Shown piece after piece: positions 1 through 11,961 of a DNA stretch of 64,000 bases. The stretch is from Babylonia areolata (lineage: Eukaryota > Mollusca > Gastropoda > Neogastropoda > Buccinidae), in contig NC_134898.1 in assembly GCF_041734735.1 (NCBI RefSeq), positions 50,844,933-50,908,932 of the forward strand. The letters run 5' to 3'. Position 1 is the first letter of the stretch. Each line of letters starts with the position of its first letter. The notes beneath the pieces are model-generated. The model was not told where the DNA came from. It saw only the letters and a program-made list of their open reading frames with translations, and did no database searches. Made by a program: the position numbers and the translations under genes.

Positions 1-322
1 ATTGCCCCTCATGGAGGGGTGCAGTATACAACATTATTAAACATGCAAATGCACAGGCGAAACAATCATCAAAGGAACTAAATATCATAATTGATCTTAA
101 CTTAAATGCTTTATGTAAGTAAATGGAAAAATTCTTTACAATGCTTTCTTTATTAGATGCCATCAACAGACTTAGCCGAAACTGATTTGGAAACTTAAAA
201 TACTTTAGTGGAATATACTGCTCTCTTAATTTACTTAATGCAGTACAACATAAATTAAAGTGTAACATCTTCAACGCCACTTCTACACAGAGGGCAATTC
301 AACTCAACCACAGTACTGTGGT
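1..322 (-). mobile_element. LINE 3'-end fragment (copy 1)
   Basis: This stretch resembles the 3' part of the LINE at 383-2404. Shared landmarks are the 'attgcccct...agggtg' end, the 'ggaaacttaaaatactt' segment and the run encoding the Cys-rich tail. It is read on the minus strand, is strongly 5'-truncated, and stops at a (GA)n/(GAAT)n tract near 322-382. Only the 3' end and scraps of the coding tail remain, so it is a dead copy. The left end may continue outside the window. Confidence 0.6.
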
Positions 323-382
323 AGAGACGGAGAGAGAGAGAGAGAGAATGAATGAATGAATGAATGAATGAATGAATGAATG
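323..382. repeat. (GA)n then (AATG)n microsatellite
   Basis: A GAGA run passes into about nine AATG units. On the minus strand the CATT units follow directly on the 3' end of the LINE copy at 383-2404, so part of this is probably that element's simple-repeat tail. Confidence 0.8.
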
Positions 383-2401
383 GTTTATTCATTTATAGGC
401 CATTGCCCCTTATGAAAGGGTGTCACAAATTCTTCATAGACATCATATCGTGCATTGAAAAATGACATTCGTTCAGATAACATAAATATATCATGCCTTA
501 TTTCTAATTAATATGCCCTCACCTTAGTAATACATAATACACATCATGAAACATATTGTATTCAATTGACATTTATACACCTAAATGATATATGATATAC
601 GCTAAATAATAACTCTTACATGCGTGGCTAATAACGATCAATTACGTTATACACATCGTCCGTATGTAGTCGTCACTGGATACACTAAGACATAAGAAAA
701 GATCGGAGCTTAAACGATTTATACAGATAGATTGATAGGTTTCTAATAGTTTGTTCATGCGCTGAAGCCATAAGCAACGACAGTATAAACTGACTTGGGA
801 ACTTAAAATATTTCAATGGTATGTACTGTACTCTTAAATTATACAAGACAGGGCAGGACAGAACAAAATGCACCTCATTTTCTTTCTCCATCTGGCAAAG
901 TGGACATAATAAGTCAGCCTCGTTGTGCATTCTATAACGATAACTATGTTCAGCAATATCGGAAATGCCCAGTCTGAATCTTGTCATTGTATACCTTAAA
1001 TATCTATCTAGATTCATTAGTAAATATGTTTTGATATCAGGTATAGTACAAAAAATTCTGTAAAAATTAAATCTTTCACTATTTTTACATGAAAGTCCCA
1101 TTCTTGCCATCTACACAGAATTAACCTTTCCTTGAAAACCCGAAGAAACTCGTCAATCCCTTCCACACCTTGGTTAAGCCACACATAACCAAAACCAAAC
1201 ATGCACATCTTAGAACGTATGTTAGTAGCCCAGTTTGTTTTACCACGTGCATCAAGATCGAATAACATTTTGTAGGCTTTGTGAGGTAATCTGGACTCAT
1301 GCATTCTTACTAATTTTAGTCAGTATTTAATGCACTTCATAACTGAACCACAGAATAAATAGGATACCTGTTTGTTTCTCCATATACAAAATCATTAGGT
1401 GTTTGTGTTTCTATACCCAAATATCTTTTTAATGCAAATAAATGAACCTTTTCACAATTAAATGCTGCTCTGTCAAGTCCCCATATCTCAGCACCATACT
1501 GTACTATTGGTTGAATTTGTGAGTCAAATAATTTCAAATAAGTATTTAAAGAATTACATTTTAACTTTGATAACTTTTGCAATATGCATAATACAGCATT
1601 TTTTGCTCTGCTACAAAGATCATTACAGGCTGCCATAAAACTCAGTCTAGTAGAGAAGTAAATTCATAAGTATTTATATGCATTAATAACTGGCATAACA
1701 ATACCATTATATGTCCACCTTTCCCTGGCGGCTAAATACCCCCCTTTCCTAAATACAATGATGTTACTTTTATCCATGTTTACTTTCAAGTGTAGAGCTG
1801 AAGCTGCATGATATAGACTATTAAGCTGTGTTTGTAAACCAATAATAGTTTCTGATAATAAAGCAACATCATCAGCTAATAGTAATATAAACAGTTCAAA
1901 ATAATTAGGCATAAACATAGCACCATGTCTACCCTCTCTGATCACTTCTAATGCTAATTCATTAATGAATAATGAAAACAGAACAGGACTACAGACATCG
2001 CCTTGTTTGACACCACGGGTACAACTGATATAGTCTGTTAGCTTAGCACCACATCTAATTCTGGTTTTAACATTGGTATACATACTATAAATACAACGAA
2101 AAATCTTACCTCTGATACCGTTTTTCATAAGAATAGGCCACAATAAATTTCTCTCAATGGAGTCAAATGCTTTTTCGAAGTCAATAAAGGCAACATATAA
2201 TTTGCGATTAAAAGAGAATTGTTTTTGTACTAGTGCCAACAACGTAAACATATGATCAACAGTCGAATAACCCCTTTTAAATCCTGCTTGATATTCACCC
2301 GTCAGATTATACTAATTTATGAATTCTTGAAGTCTGTTATTTATAATCGTACTATACATTTTGCTACTTATATCACACAATGAGATACCCCGGTAATTAC
2401 T

Positions 2402-2404
<3 letters not shown>
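383..2404 (-). mobile_element. 5'-truncated LINE (non-LTR retrotransposon) with reverse transcriptase
   Basis: Read on the minus strand, this encodes non-LTR reverse transcriptase blocks in order: YRGISLCDISSKMY (about 2395), a GFKRGYSTVDHMF block (about 2270), FIDFEKAFDS (motif A, about 2180), GVKQGDVCSPVLF (about 2000), LLLADDVALL (catalytic block, LADD where YADD or FADD is usual, about 1870) and an FRKGG...NAYKYL block (about 1680). After a linker comes a Cys/His tail, CPLCQMEKENEVHFVLSCP (about 900-845), typical of many LINE ORF2 C-termini. The reading frame changes at least three times (RT at 1664-2251, then pieces at 1337-1636, 1017-1304 and 685-1110), and there is an in-frame stop near 2312, so it is dead. 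The 5' end is lost at a (GA)n tract at 2405. Family within the LINEs is not assigned. Confidence 0.88.

Positions 2405-2455
<51 letters not shown>
2405..2455. repeat. (GA)n microsatellite
   Basis: Pure GA dinucleotide run of about 25 units. It marks the 5' truncation point of the LINE. Confidence 0.95.
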
Positions 2456-2458
<3 letters not shown>

Positions 2459-2758
2459 TCCAAGCGTTCATCTCCCCCCGAAGCACACAGGAGTGGAGGG
2501 CAGGGGATATGGAAGGGGGGTTGGGGGGGGGGGAGGCGGGGTCTGTATGGAGGAAGTGAAAAGAGACTAGTGGGAGGGAGGGCGGTAGTGGAGGGAGAGG
2601 AGGGTGCGGGGGGTGGGGGATGGGTAGAGGAGGGTAAGGGGAGTGCGGGGTGGGGGTGGGGGGGGGATTGGAGTGCTCGGCAATTAACCCGTCTCCAAGT
2701 CACGGGGGTTCGATCGGACCTTGACGAACCGGAGTCTACCAGTAAGTCGTCTTTTGGT

Positions 2759-2789
<31 letters not shown>

Positions 2790-2906
2790 ATAGTGCACGG
2801 TGGTATTGACGGCGGGCCTCTGAAAGGCAGCGGCAACTGATGGCCTATCTTATTCACCCGCATGATGATGATGACGACGACGACGATGATGATAATCACG
2901 CTGATG

Positions 2907-2937
<31 letters not shown>

Positions 2938-4312
2938 CCATTATCATCATCATCATTCTTCTTCTTATGATTATTATTATTGCCATTATTATCATTACTA
3001 TTGTAATCGTCATCATCATCATTATTGTTGTGCAATCTCTTATAGACAGTCTGATGCACAAAGCAGCAATGGCTTGAAGCCACACACCTTATTTAATCTT
3101 GTAGAATAGTTTCGTTCATCCTCTTTGTTCGTTCATTGGTGGTTGTCAAAAACCACAGTGGGGGGGGGGGAGTGAGGGGGAGGGGGTGAGATTGGGGGTT
3201 TGGGGGGTGGGCGGTGGGCGGGGGCCGGGGGGGCGTGCCGGGCGATACTAGTACCCCGAGTCTCTGTGGTCGATACTTCCCTTTTTCCATCGCCCGGCAC
3301 TTTGGAAATTCTGGCTGTTTCCTTTTCTTTCTTTCCGTTCTGTCGTCTCTTCCGTTCCTACTATCTGTCGTGCTGGCCTGTTCACCTGTATACATTTTGT
3401 TTTCCTATAAACCCTATTTATTCATTGAGTTCTGTGCCCGAGCGTTGCTATATAGTGTCTAAATTTGTCTCAATAAAACAGTTTTCACGTTCCTACATTT
3501 ATACTATGCATATACCGCAAATAAAGAGAACAACGTCTACAGAATATTCGATCTGGATTAGTCCACATGTAATTTGGAGGGAAAACAGCATGTAATATTT
3601 TCTTCTTCTTCTTCTTTTTTTTTTTTTTTTTTTGTATCATTTTGGGATAGAAGGCTGCTGAAGCAGTATATTCTCCAGGGCTGAATGGGTTAATAATGTT
3701 GTTGCTGTTTTGTTGTTGGTGGTGTGGTGTCTGTTCTTTTTAGTTGTTTTTTTTTTTTTTATCTTTTTTTCTCAACTTGATTATCGGGCATTCTCATTTT
3801 GTTGAAACTTTTTTTCTCTCTCTCTCTTTTTTTTCGCCTGCATGGGACATGTGTGAGGTGACAGCCGGCAGTTTGTGGTCTTGCACTGCCTGTTATTATG
3901 TATGATATGCGATATTTGCAGGTTTTCTAAGTCTTTGTATGTGTTCAGTGTCTAAGGAATAGGAAGCGGAGCGAATGGGGCGATCTTTGCAGGTCTCTTT
4001 TCGCCTTTGTAGACTTATCTATTGAATGTCTACGGAATGCAAAGCGGAGGGTGGGGGGTGGGGGGGGGGGGGACTGTATTGTAAGTCTAAGGAGACTTGA
4101 GGCTTCCTAGGATTAACTTATCATTGATGGCTGCTCTGGTGTGTGTGTGAGTGTGTGTGTGTGTCTGTGCGTGCGCATGTGTGTGTGTGAGTGGAGGGGT
4201 GACGGGGTGGGGGTCGACTGAAACCTGACTGAATGAATGACACAGGACATGATTGATGAGGACCTAAAGGTAGCTTTCAGTCAGCTCTTAGCCAGATAGG
4301 CATCCAAGTAAC
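2456..4312. other. Non-coding, simple-sequence-rich stretch
   Basis: Holds a G-rich block (2500-2670), a (GCT)n run at 2759-2785, a long degenerate (ATG/ATT/ACG)n tract at 2857-3030, a G-run near 3160-3235, T-runs near 3613 and 3750, and a (GT)n-rich patch at 4139-4190. Open frames here are made of low-complexity residues. No gene is recognised. Confidence 0.7.
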
Positions 4313-4375
4313 TCCAGTGTTTGTACAGCGCCTAGAGCGTGCTCTCTGAGCTAGGTTTAAGGCGCTTTACAAGGA
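4313..4375 (+). repeat. Dispersed 'GCGCTTTACAA' repeat fragment
   Basis: The segment reads roughly 'gtttgtacagcgcctagagcg...aaggcgctttacaa'. The same skeleton (tata/tacagcgcctat...tgctttacaa) recurs at 35080-35145 and 35215-35285. It is a short dispersed repeat of unknown class. Confidence 0.5.
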
Positions 4376-4760
4376 CCCACATCATCATCGTCACCATTAT
4401 CATCATCGTCACCATCGTCACCATCATCATCACCATCATCATCAAAGCTCCTCCCCCAACCCCCTTCCTGGCAGCAGATGAACCCCCACCTCCCTCCCTC
4501 TTGCTCCCCCCCTTCCCTATAAACCCAGAACCCCCAAACCAGCCCCCTACCCACTCCCCCACCTCCCCCTGCCCCCTTTCCACCTAACTCCCCAACGTGT
4601 CAGCGCCAGCCAGCTCTGTGGCAATTCCCTTCAAACGAACAGTAATCTGGAATGATGGCCCAGTGATTGCAGCCTATCGGAAGGTGTTGAGGAAACGGTC
4701 CCCTCCACACCCCACACCCACCACTACCCCCTCCGCCCCCCCTCCCCTCCCCTGCCCCCT

Positions 4761-4814
<54 letters not shown>

Positions 4815-4815
4815 C
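4376..4815. repeat. (ATC)n tract, C-rich block and (AC)n microsatellite
   Basis: Trinucleotide CAT/CAC repeats at about 4378-4445 are followed by a C-rich stretch and a pure (AC)n run at about 4762-4812. No coding signal beyond low complexity. Confidence 0.85.
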
Positions 4816-5389
4816 AGCAAGGCTCTTCAGTCAGCTTTCAGAGCGCTATCACACGGACACTTCGGCGCCTCATAATTATTATCAGTGTGACGCGGCGCGG
4901 CGAGAGTGGATCGCCGGCTTTAGTTCTGTGTTCGTACGATTGGGAGAGATTGCGGGTGGGGTGGGTGTGGGGGTGTTTGTGTGTTTTGTCTGTTTGTGTG
5001 TGGGTGATTGATGATGGGAGGGTGGGGGCAGGAGGGAGGGGGGGGGCAGGGGGGTCTGGATGGTGTGGAAGTGGAGGGGGAATGGGTTGTGTGTGTGCTT
5101 GTTGAACACTGAACACTGAGATGTTTAATGTCATTGGCTGAAGAGCTCTGGTGACATATATAGTAGGTACTAATCTGAACAAAATGATGCGAAATAGATG
5201 AAATGGAACAGAAAGGGGGAAAAAAAAGAGAAAAAAAGAAGAAGAATTGAAACAATATAACTAATAAGAGATTTGCGACGCTTTGGCACTTTGTCATCAT
5301 GTTAGCTTAAAAGTGCATGTGACAGGGGGGTAATTGGTCTTTTTTTCAGTCGTTCGTCTCCAAGGTTTGGACAATACACAGAAAACAAA
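4816..5389. other. Unassigned stretch
   Basis: Contains G-rich patches (4950-5090) and an A-rich stretch (5216-5245). I see no gene, RNA or mobile element. Confidence 0.5.
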
Positions 5390-5540
5390 GTACAGATAAA
5401 TTATATAATAAATATTTACGAATGTAACATCGGCACACATCATATCAATACAAACACATACTGAATTACATATAAATCATATAATAAATATTTACGCATG
5501 TAACATCAAAACCCGTCATATCAATACGAACACATCAAAT
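5390..5540. repeat. Two-copy tandem duplication, about 73 bp
   Basis: 'tatataataaatatttacgaatgtaacatc' followed by 'catatcaatacaaacacat' recurs immediately downstream with about 90% identity ('catataataaatatttacgcatgtaacatc...catatcaatacgaacacat'). Confidence 0.75.
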
Positions 5541-5929
5541 AATTACAATGTCGAGATTGATCATCCAAATGTAGCCCTTCCTTTTTATCTATGCTCTTGT
5601 CCTCATAGAACCCATACGAATTTTTAATTGATTAATGAGTATTTGGACCGATGATGGCCGTTTTCCGTATATTTATTGCCTCAGATACATAATTTGCAAG
5701 TGAAAGTATTACACCTTCATTTTCTGTCACCAGTGTGGTTGTTGGAGACCAGAGAGGTAGAGTGGAGTGGTGTGGGGGAAGGAGGAGGGGGGTGGGTGGG
5801 GGGGGGGGGCAGTGTAGAGGGGTTAGCGGAGGGTGATACTGAAATGTTCACCGCGTGATATAATTGAATCCGGACTCTTTTCTAAAGCATACGAACTCCC
5901 CCCCTCATCCCCGCCCACACTTGCAGACA

Positions 5930-6270
5930 CAGGCCTCAAGATTTTTTTTTTTTTTTTTTTAATAATCAAATTAAAAATAAAATAAAAAAAAAAATAACAA
6001 AAAATAAAATAAATGAATAAATAGATAGATAAATAATTAAAACGAAATAACAAAAAAACTTTTAAAAATAATGATAAAATAAAATAAAATAAAATATGAG
6101 TAGTAGTAGTAGTAGTATTTTTATGTATTTATCTCTTTTTTTTTATTCATTTATTTTATTTTATTTTATTTTGATTTCATCAAGATTTTGCGCCTTATAA
6201 ATGTTATTGTCATTATTACTAGTAGTATTTTTATGTATTTATTTTTTTTCTTTTTTTCTTTTTTTTTTTA
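5930..6270. repeat. A/T-rich simple sequence with inverted (TTTTA)n / (TAAAA)n
   Basis: Runs of (AAAAT)n near 5965-6095 face (TTTTATT)n near 6140-6175, with (TAG)n between. The arms are roughly complementary and could fold into a hairpin. No gene. Confidence 0.7.
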
Positions 6271-6347
6271 CCAGCATTAAACAACAATGAACTGAGAAAT
6301 GAATCAAACACCAGTATGCCAGACAGGGGTACAGCACAATGGGCAAG

Positions 6348-6738
6348 CCACACAGGAACTCTTCTTCTTCTTCTTCTGCGTTCACTCGTATGCACACGAG
6401 TGGGCTTTTACGTGTTTGACCGTTTTTACCCCGCCATGTATGCAGCCATACTCCGTTTTCGGGGGTGTGCATGCTGGGTATGTTCTTGTTTCCATAACCC
6501 ACCGAACGCTGTCATGGATTACAGGATCTTTAACGTGCGTATTTGATCGTCTGCTTGCATATACACACGAAGGGGGTTCAGGCACTAGCAGGTCTGCACA
6601 TATGTTGACCTGGGAGATCGTAAAAATCTCCACCCTTTACCCACCAGTCGCCGTCACCGTGATTCGAACCCGGGTCCCTCAGATTGACAGTCCAACGCTT
6701 TAAGCACTCGGCTATTGCGCCCGTCCACACAGGAACTC
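6348..6738. repeat. Target-site duplication pair around SINE A
   Basis: Direct repeats ccacacaggaactc at 6348-6361 and 6725-6738 bound the SINE exactly, which fixes its ends. Confidence 0.9.
6362..6724 (-). mobile_element. SINE family A, full copy with 14-bp target-site duplication
   Basis: On the minus strand it starts with a tRNA-like head: an A-box-like 'tagccgagtgc' and a B-box 'gggttcgaatc'. A body follows that contains 'ttaaagatcctgtaatcc'-type sequence and 'ggaaacaagaacatacccagcatgcac' (in complement), and it ends in a (GAA)n tail (seen as cttcttcttcttcttc at 6362). The 14-bp sequence ccacacaggaactc occurs at 6348-6361 and again at 6725-6738, a perfect target-site duplication. About 363 bp long. 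Family letters are my own labels. Confidence 0.9.
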
Positions 6739-7229
6739 AAAACGAATACCATTTTGACGAGAAAGAGAGGGGGTCAGTGGACGTGGGCAGGGGATGAAGA
6801 CAGGCGGAGACAGAGAGAAACAAGAGTCGATGGAGATAATGAATATTAATACTTTCTTCTTCCCTTGTCCATCCCAATCAACACAACTTCCTCCTCACCC
6901 CACCCCCAATAACTCCACACCCAAACCTACGCCCCACCCCCACCCCCCACCACCACCCCCAAAAAAGTCAGTGGGATTTTTCTAGTCCCTTAACAATCAT
7001 CGACCTGCTTTTTTCCACGCTGAACGAACAAACGAAACCGAGAAACGAACACGGTTCAATTTTTTTTTTTCAAAGACATCGCAATGGTGCTATAATAGAG
7101 GCGTGCATGCAGATCGATTTGACGGAGCCAGACCACTATCGATCTCCCCCCCTCCCCCTCCACCCACCCACCCTCCCTCCCTGTGGAGTCATGAACATGC
7201 CGCATGTCCAGGCCAGCAGCCAGGACTGA
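6739..7229. other. Unassigned stretch with C-rich tracts
   Basis: Contains C/A-rich low-complexity blocks at 6890-6965 and 7145-7180. No gene seen. Confidence 0.5.
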
Positions 7230-7830
7230 CGGGACCTGCAGGTGACTGGTTAGTGCGCTGGACTCTCACCCTGCTTTCCTCACTTCCATCTCCCGTCACG
7301 GCGCACGGCACCTGGTGGGTCAGGTGTGGAGATTTTTTTTTTTTTTTTTCGATCTCCCATGTCAATATATGTGCTGCAGACCTGCTTAATTGTTTTTGAG
7401 AAAAGACAAGATGCACTCATATCTTGACATGAACATACATGCATGCAAGTTTTATATTCTATAATCACTTGCATACAATTTTTTTTATAGAAAAGACAAG
7501 ATCCAGTTGTGCCAGAAACCCCATCGTTTATTTGTGTATATGCATCCAGAATATGAAATACACACGTTATATTTTGTCGTAGCGTTTGCCAAGCGTTATA
7601 TTTTTAGATGTAAAATGAATAAAATAAAGCCACATATTCCTGTTTTCTAGGATGAAAATGTTTAAATGCACGTATATATGTATTTTTATAATTATGTTGT
7701 TGCTGTTGTTTTTAATTGGACTAAAAAAAATTAAAAAAAGATACGAAAGTGAAAAATCCCGAAATGAATACGCCAGCGTTCGGTGTGTTATGGAAACACG
7801 AAAATATCCTCCATGCATCAACCACGACAG
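7230..7830 (+). mobile_element. Degenerate SINE A copy broken by insertions
   Basis: Three blocks of SINE A occur in order on the plus strand: head and 'gatctcccatgtcaatatatgtgc' (about 7235-7390), 'tgtgtatatgcatccagaatatgaaatacacacgtta' region (about 7507-7570), and 'cagcgttcggtgtgttatggaaacacg' (about 7770-7805). Unrelated A/T-rich sequence separates them. The first gap carries a direct repeat 'agaaaagacaagat' on both sides, which hints at a separate insertion. Confidence 0.6.
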
Positions 7831-8231
7831 AGTCATCAGCAAGTTGATGTTGACCGTGTAATGGAAAGAAGAAGAAGATAGATGGCAGCATCGAGCGAGC
7901 CGCCTCCATTCTCAGTCCACGCGCATGCGCCACGGGTCCTATTTCCTGTGGCTGTTCCCGCCGCCCCCTGCAGGACAATAATGTCGAGGTTGTTGCACCA
8001 CTGGGGTAACTTTTTTTTTCTTCTCCGGTCTGCCTCCCTGCCTGTCGTTCACACCCGTCAATCATGCATAATGCAGCGAGTTATTTCCCATTTCAGTATC
8101 CATTGCGCCTTTCAGCTCAATGTTAGTGTACTGTCTAATTCAGGGACACCCCGTTTTAACCGCGGGGCGATTTTCAGTCGTGCAAAGTTTAGGCTCAAGA
8201 CTGGTTTATTTCTCTATACTCAGGGACAGAA

Positions 8232-8503
8232 ATTCATTGCTGAAGTGATGTCACCATTGGTAGATATGTTAGTGATTTTCTAACGGTGAAACGATGTCAC
8301 CATTGGTAGATATGTTAGTGATTTTCTAACGGTGAAACGATGTCACGATATGTTAGTGATTTTCTAACGGTGAAACGATGTCACGATATGTTAGTGATTT
8401 TCTAACGGTGAAACGATGTCACCATTGGTAGATATGTTAGTGATTTTCTAACGGTGAAACGATGTCACCATTGGTAGATATGTTAGTGATTTTCTAACGG
8501 TTC
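8232..8503. repeat. Minisatellite, about 46 bp, six to seven units
   Basis: Units of the form 'gatgtcaccattggtagatatgttagtgattttctaacggtgaaac' repeat. Two central copies lack the 'ccattggtag' segment, giving a shorter variant. It sits in otherwise plain sequence. Confidence 0.9.
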
Positions 8504-8866
8504 AGTATGAGTAGCCCAGATTCAGGGACCCATTTTTTTGCGACAGTTTTCGTGTGGAGTTGAAGCAATATCACCAACAGTGGGCTGGATCTAATGTTGG
8601 TATCTTCCAAGGGTAGTATACCAAACTTAAATCCAAGTACCTATTCTAACAGCAATTTTAGCGGATTTTAGGTGATATATCCAATAGAAGATGTTCAAGG
8701 TGATTTTCATGTTTCAGTATCCTGAATTCAGGGATCTATTTTAATGGCAGATTTCGTGCATACTTGAAGTGATATCAAAACACAGTCGTGAACAACTAAA
8801 AATGGGTTACAACAGCTACTAATGGTGATATCGCTTCACACATACACACAAGAACACACACAAACG

Positions 8867-8905
<39 letters not shown>

Positions 8906-9023
8906 CTGTGACTTGGCAAGTACAGCACGCATCACCAAAACCAGTTGAAAAAACAGAAACACAACCAAAGCAGAGCGATAAAACAAAATGCTGGCTGTGC
9001 TTTGATCATGACACACCACCTCC

Positions 9024-9065
<42 letters not shown>

Positions 9066-9458
9066 GGCCTTAAGTACGTATGGATTGGTCACTTTTTTCC
9101 CTTCCCACCCTGCTGACCGCATCATCATGTGTTTGCTGTTGTGGAGCTGTTGTGTATGTCAGTATGTATTTTTTGTTGATCGTGTTTTTTTTTCTGTCTG
9201 TCGGACAGACAGCCCCGCTCTCTCTCTCTCTCCCTACGTATTTGTGTGTGTTGTGTGAGAGAGAGGCAGAGAAAGAGAGAGCATGTGTTTGGGTGTGTGC
9301 GTGTGTGTGTGTGTGTTGTGAGAGAGAGGCAGAGAAAGACAGAGCATGTGTTTGGGTGTGTGCGTGTGTGTGTGTGTGTGTACCCGAGCGTGTTTGAATT
9401 GTGCTTGTGTCTGTCTCGATCTGTTCGGATCTGTCTCTGTCTTTCTCTGTGTGTATGT

Positions 9459-9499
<41 letters not shown>

Positions 9500-9907
9500 C
9501 ATGTGTTTGAGTGCGTGCGTGCGTGTGTGTGCATAGGGTGGGTGGAAGTGGGAAATGGCGGTGCGTGTATATGTGGTATCGATCAGGTGCAAATTAATCA
9601 AACTGCGATTCGGTGATCGGGTGTTCACAGGGAATGCCTGCATTGGTTCGCGAGCAGCCTGCATGGCACTGACAAACAGCACTGTCTCATTTCCGCTGTC
9701 CGAACAATGGCCATGGCAGACAGGTACAGAAACAGAGCTACCTCTCATTACAGCCACCAACACCCATGCACACCTCTCCCCAAAACACACTCCGTCCTGA
9801 ACAAAACATATCAAGCACTGATGCCTGCACAGAGAGAGAGAGGGGAGGGGGAGGGGGGCGGCAGACAGATTGCTTCAGAAGATGAACTCCGCACGTGAAT
9901 CACGTTT
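8504..9907. other. Microsatellite-rich stretch without gene
   Basis: Holds (AC)n runs at 8870-8905 and 9028-9062, a roughly 60-bp tandem duplication of 'gagagaggcagagaaag...gcatgtgtttgggtgtgtgcgtg' at 9255-9385, and (GA)n at 9473-9500. The open frames here (for example minus 9125-9814) are repeats of His-Thr and Ser-Leu type, not proteins. Confidence 0.75.
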
Positions 9908-11470
9908 TTGACTCACTTGTGTAAACAAGTGAGTATATTTTAACCCGGTGTTCGGTTGTCTGTGTGTGTGTGTCTGTGTGTCCGTGGTAAACTTTAACTT
10001 TGATATTTTCTCTGCAAATACTTTGTCAGTTGACACCAAAATTTTAATTAGGCATAAAAATAGGAAAAATTCAGTTCTTTCCAGTCATCTTGTTTAAAAC
10101 AATATTGCACCTCTGGGATGGGCACAAAAAATATATTAAAAAAAGAAGCCAAATTATATGCAAACTGCATTTACCGTTGTCTTTTTCTGTAAACTTGGCA
10201 CTTTGATCTGATATTCTGACACAACAACAAGAGCAGTCGTTTTTATCATTTTTTGTTCAAACAGGAACTTCTTTTGCTAGCATGGAAGTTATATTTATTT
10301 TGCAAACGTTTTGGTGCTGATAGTAAAAAAGGGAAATTAATCTGTAATTAATGCTAGGGGATTTAATTTGCTTTAAACTGATCTTTCTCATCTCAAACAT
10401 TACATTTTGAAATTATACTCAATACATAAAAAGCTTGTGTGTTTTACTCTCAGTGTACAGGGCTTTCACTATGTTCATTTGCCCAAGTGGTCTTTCTCGG
10501 AAAATACTAAAATCAATAGGACAAGTGGACTTTATAGATCTATTGGCTGAGCCCTGAAGGTCATGGGCAAAAATCAATTGGGTACACATATTTATACATA
10601 TTCAAAGCGCGTGCTTATATTCTTCGCGAACGCGAATGACGCCATTTTGTTTCAAGTTGTTGACCTGCCCGTTCAATCCTATATTCAATCGACAATACAC
10701 GATAACATATGATGGAAAGTTGGAGAAGGAGACCGTGAAATATTTATTCAGAGAAAGATTTGTGAACGCCTCATCACTTACTGGATTATGCCCCAAACTG
10801 CCATAAAGATATCCATAGAATCAGTTGGAATTCACAGTTTAAAATAAGAAACCATGAGAGTTAATACCCTTGAATTGATGAAAGGCAAAAATTTCCAGTC
10901 TTGACTTTTCTCAAAATGAAGTCCTTTTCACTTCATACAACGTTTAGAAGTACTTGTACTTGGCTCTACATATTACTAGTTTAATAAAATACTCAATTTT
11001 CATATCAACTTTAAAACTATAAAACTAGAATGAACATAAAAGAGAAATTGAATCCACTTGTACATCTATCTAGATCCAGAGAAAACGGCTAAATGTTGCT
11101 GTGTGATTGCGGCGATAGCCACGTCTCCTTTACCGCAGACTTAAAAAGAATTTTTAATTGTCCTTAAAGATTTTTTGAATGCCCAAGATACACCAGAATA
11201 ATATGATTTGAACAGCTTTCTCACTGCGAATACCGCAATCGATTTATTGCCCTTTAAAAAAAGCATGTTTAAATATTATATTTTTGAACGTCAGTTAAGG
11301 AGCCACGAAAGTGTAATGGATAAGACAGTTTCTTTTCATTCGAACACGCGGGGTTCGAATCTGCCGTTAGGGCTTTTTTTTCTTCTTAATACAGAACACA
11401 TTTTAACGATTAGATTTTTTTTTTTTTAAGTGTATCACAAGTGAGTCTTGAAGGCCTTGTCTCTCTTGTT
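9908..11470 (+). mobile_element. Hairpin-ended non-autonomous element, copy H1
   Basis: Starts with the hairpin actcacttg-tgtaaa-caagtgagt (9911-9934), followed by 'aacccggtgttcggttg' and a short (GT)n. It ends with 'cacaagtgagtc' (11436-11447), the inverse of the start, and 'ttgaaggccttgtctctcttg', which copy H2 also has at its end. No transposase is seen. Near the 3' end (11298-11372) is a tRNA-Arg-like stretch with 'taatggataagac' and 'ggggttcgaatc'. Subterminal hairpin plus inverted end is compatible with a Helentron-like or MITE-type element; the class is not proven. Confidence 0.75.
11298..11372 (+). other. tRNA-like domain inside element H1
   Basis: An A-box-like 'gtgtaatggataagac' and a B-box 'ggttcgaatc' lie about 45 bp apart. 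The same domain, more diverged, lies at 12915-12985 in copy H2, so it belongs to the element rather than being a host tRNA gene. Stems are not well paired. Confidence 0.5.
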
Positions 11471-11608
11471 TTTTTTTGGTTTTTTTGGTTCAGGTTGGGA
11501 CCAGACCATTGCTGAGAGCCGGAGACATTACGGGGGAGGGGTTGGTAGACTGAGAAAGGGAGGGAGACCTTCTGAAGAGGAACTCAGCATTCAACACATA
11601 CCCGCGCA

Positions 11609-11640
<32 letters not shown>

Positions 11641-11755
11641 GCTTCTGAAGAGGAACTCTGCGCGCACGTACACACACACAGACATCCCCCCCCCCCCCTC
11701 CCACACACATACACACTTTTATCAGAGGGAGGCAGAGAGAGAGAGAGAGAACTCG

Positions 11756-11789
<34 letters not shown>

Positions 11790-11961
11790 AGAGAGCCTTC
11801 ACAAGATGAAAATCATGAACTCAACACGTGATTCATGTTTTGGTTCAAACACGTGCAGGGACCATGGTTGTTGAGAGAGAGAGAGAGTCCTCTTCCTTTC
11901 CGCCTTCAGTTATTATCACCTGATGGGCTTCCACACAACACGTCAAATCGTTTTGGCAGTG
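11471..11961. other. Microsatellite-rich spacer between H1 and H2
   Basis: Contains (AC)n at 11613-11640 and 11757-11786, C-runs, (GA)n, and a duplication of 'cttctgaagaggaactc' (11570 and 11642). No gene. Confidence 0.7.

Noticed and set aside
6660-6724. tRNA gene on the minus strand
   Set aside because: It is the head of SINE A, bounded by a target-site duplication.
9125-9814. 229-codon minus frame
   Set aside because: Composed of (CA)n and (CT)n translations; no domain.
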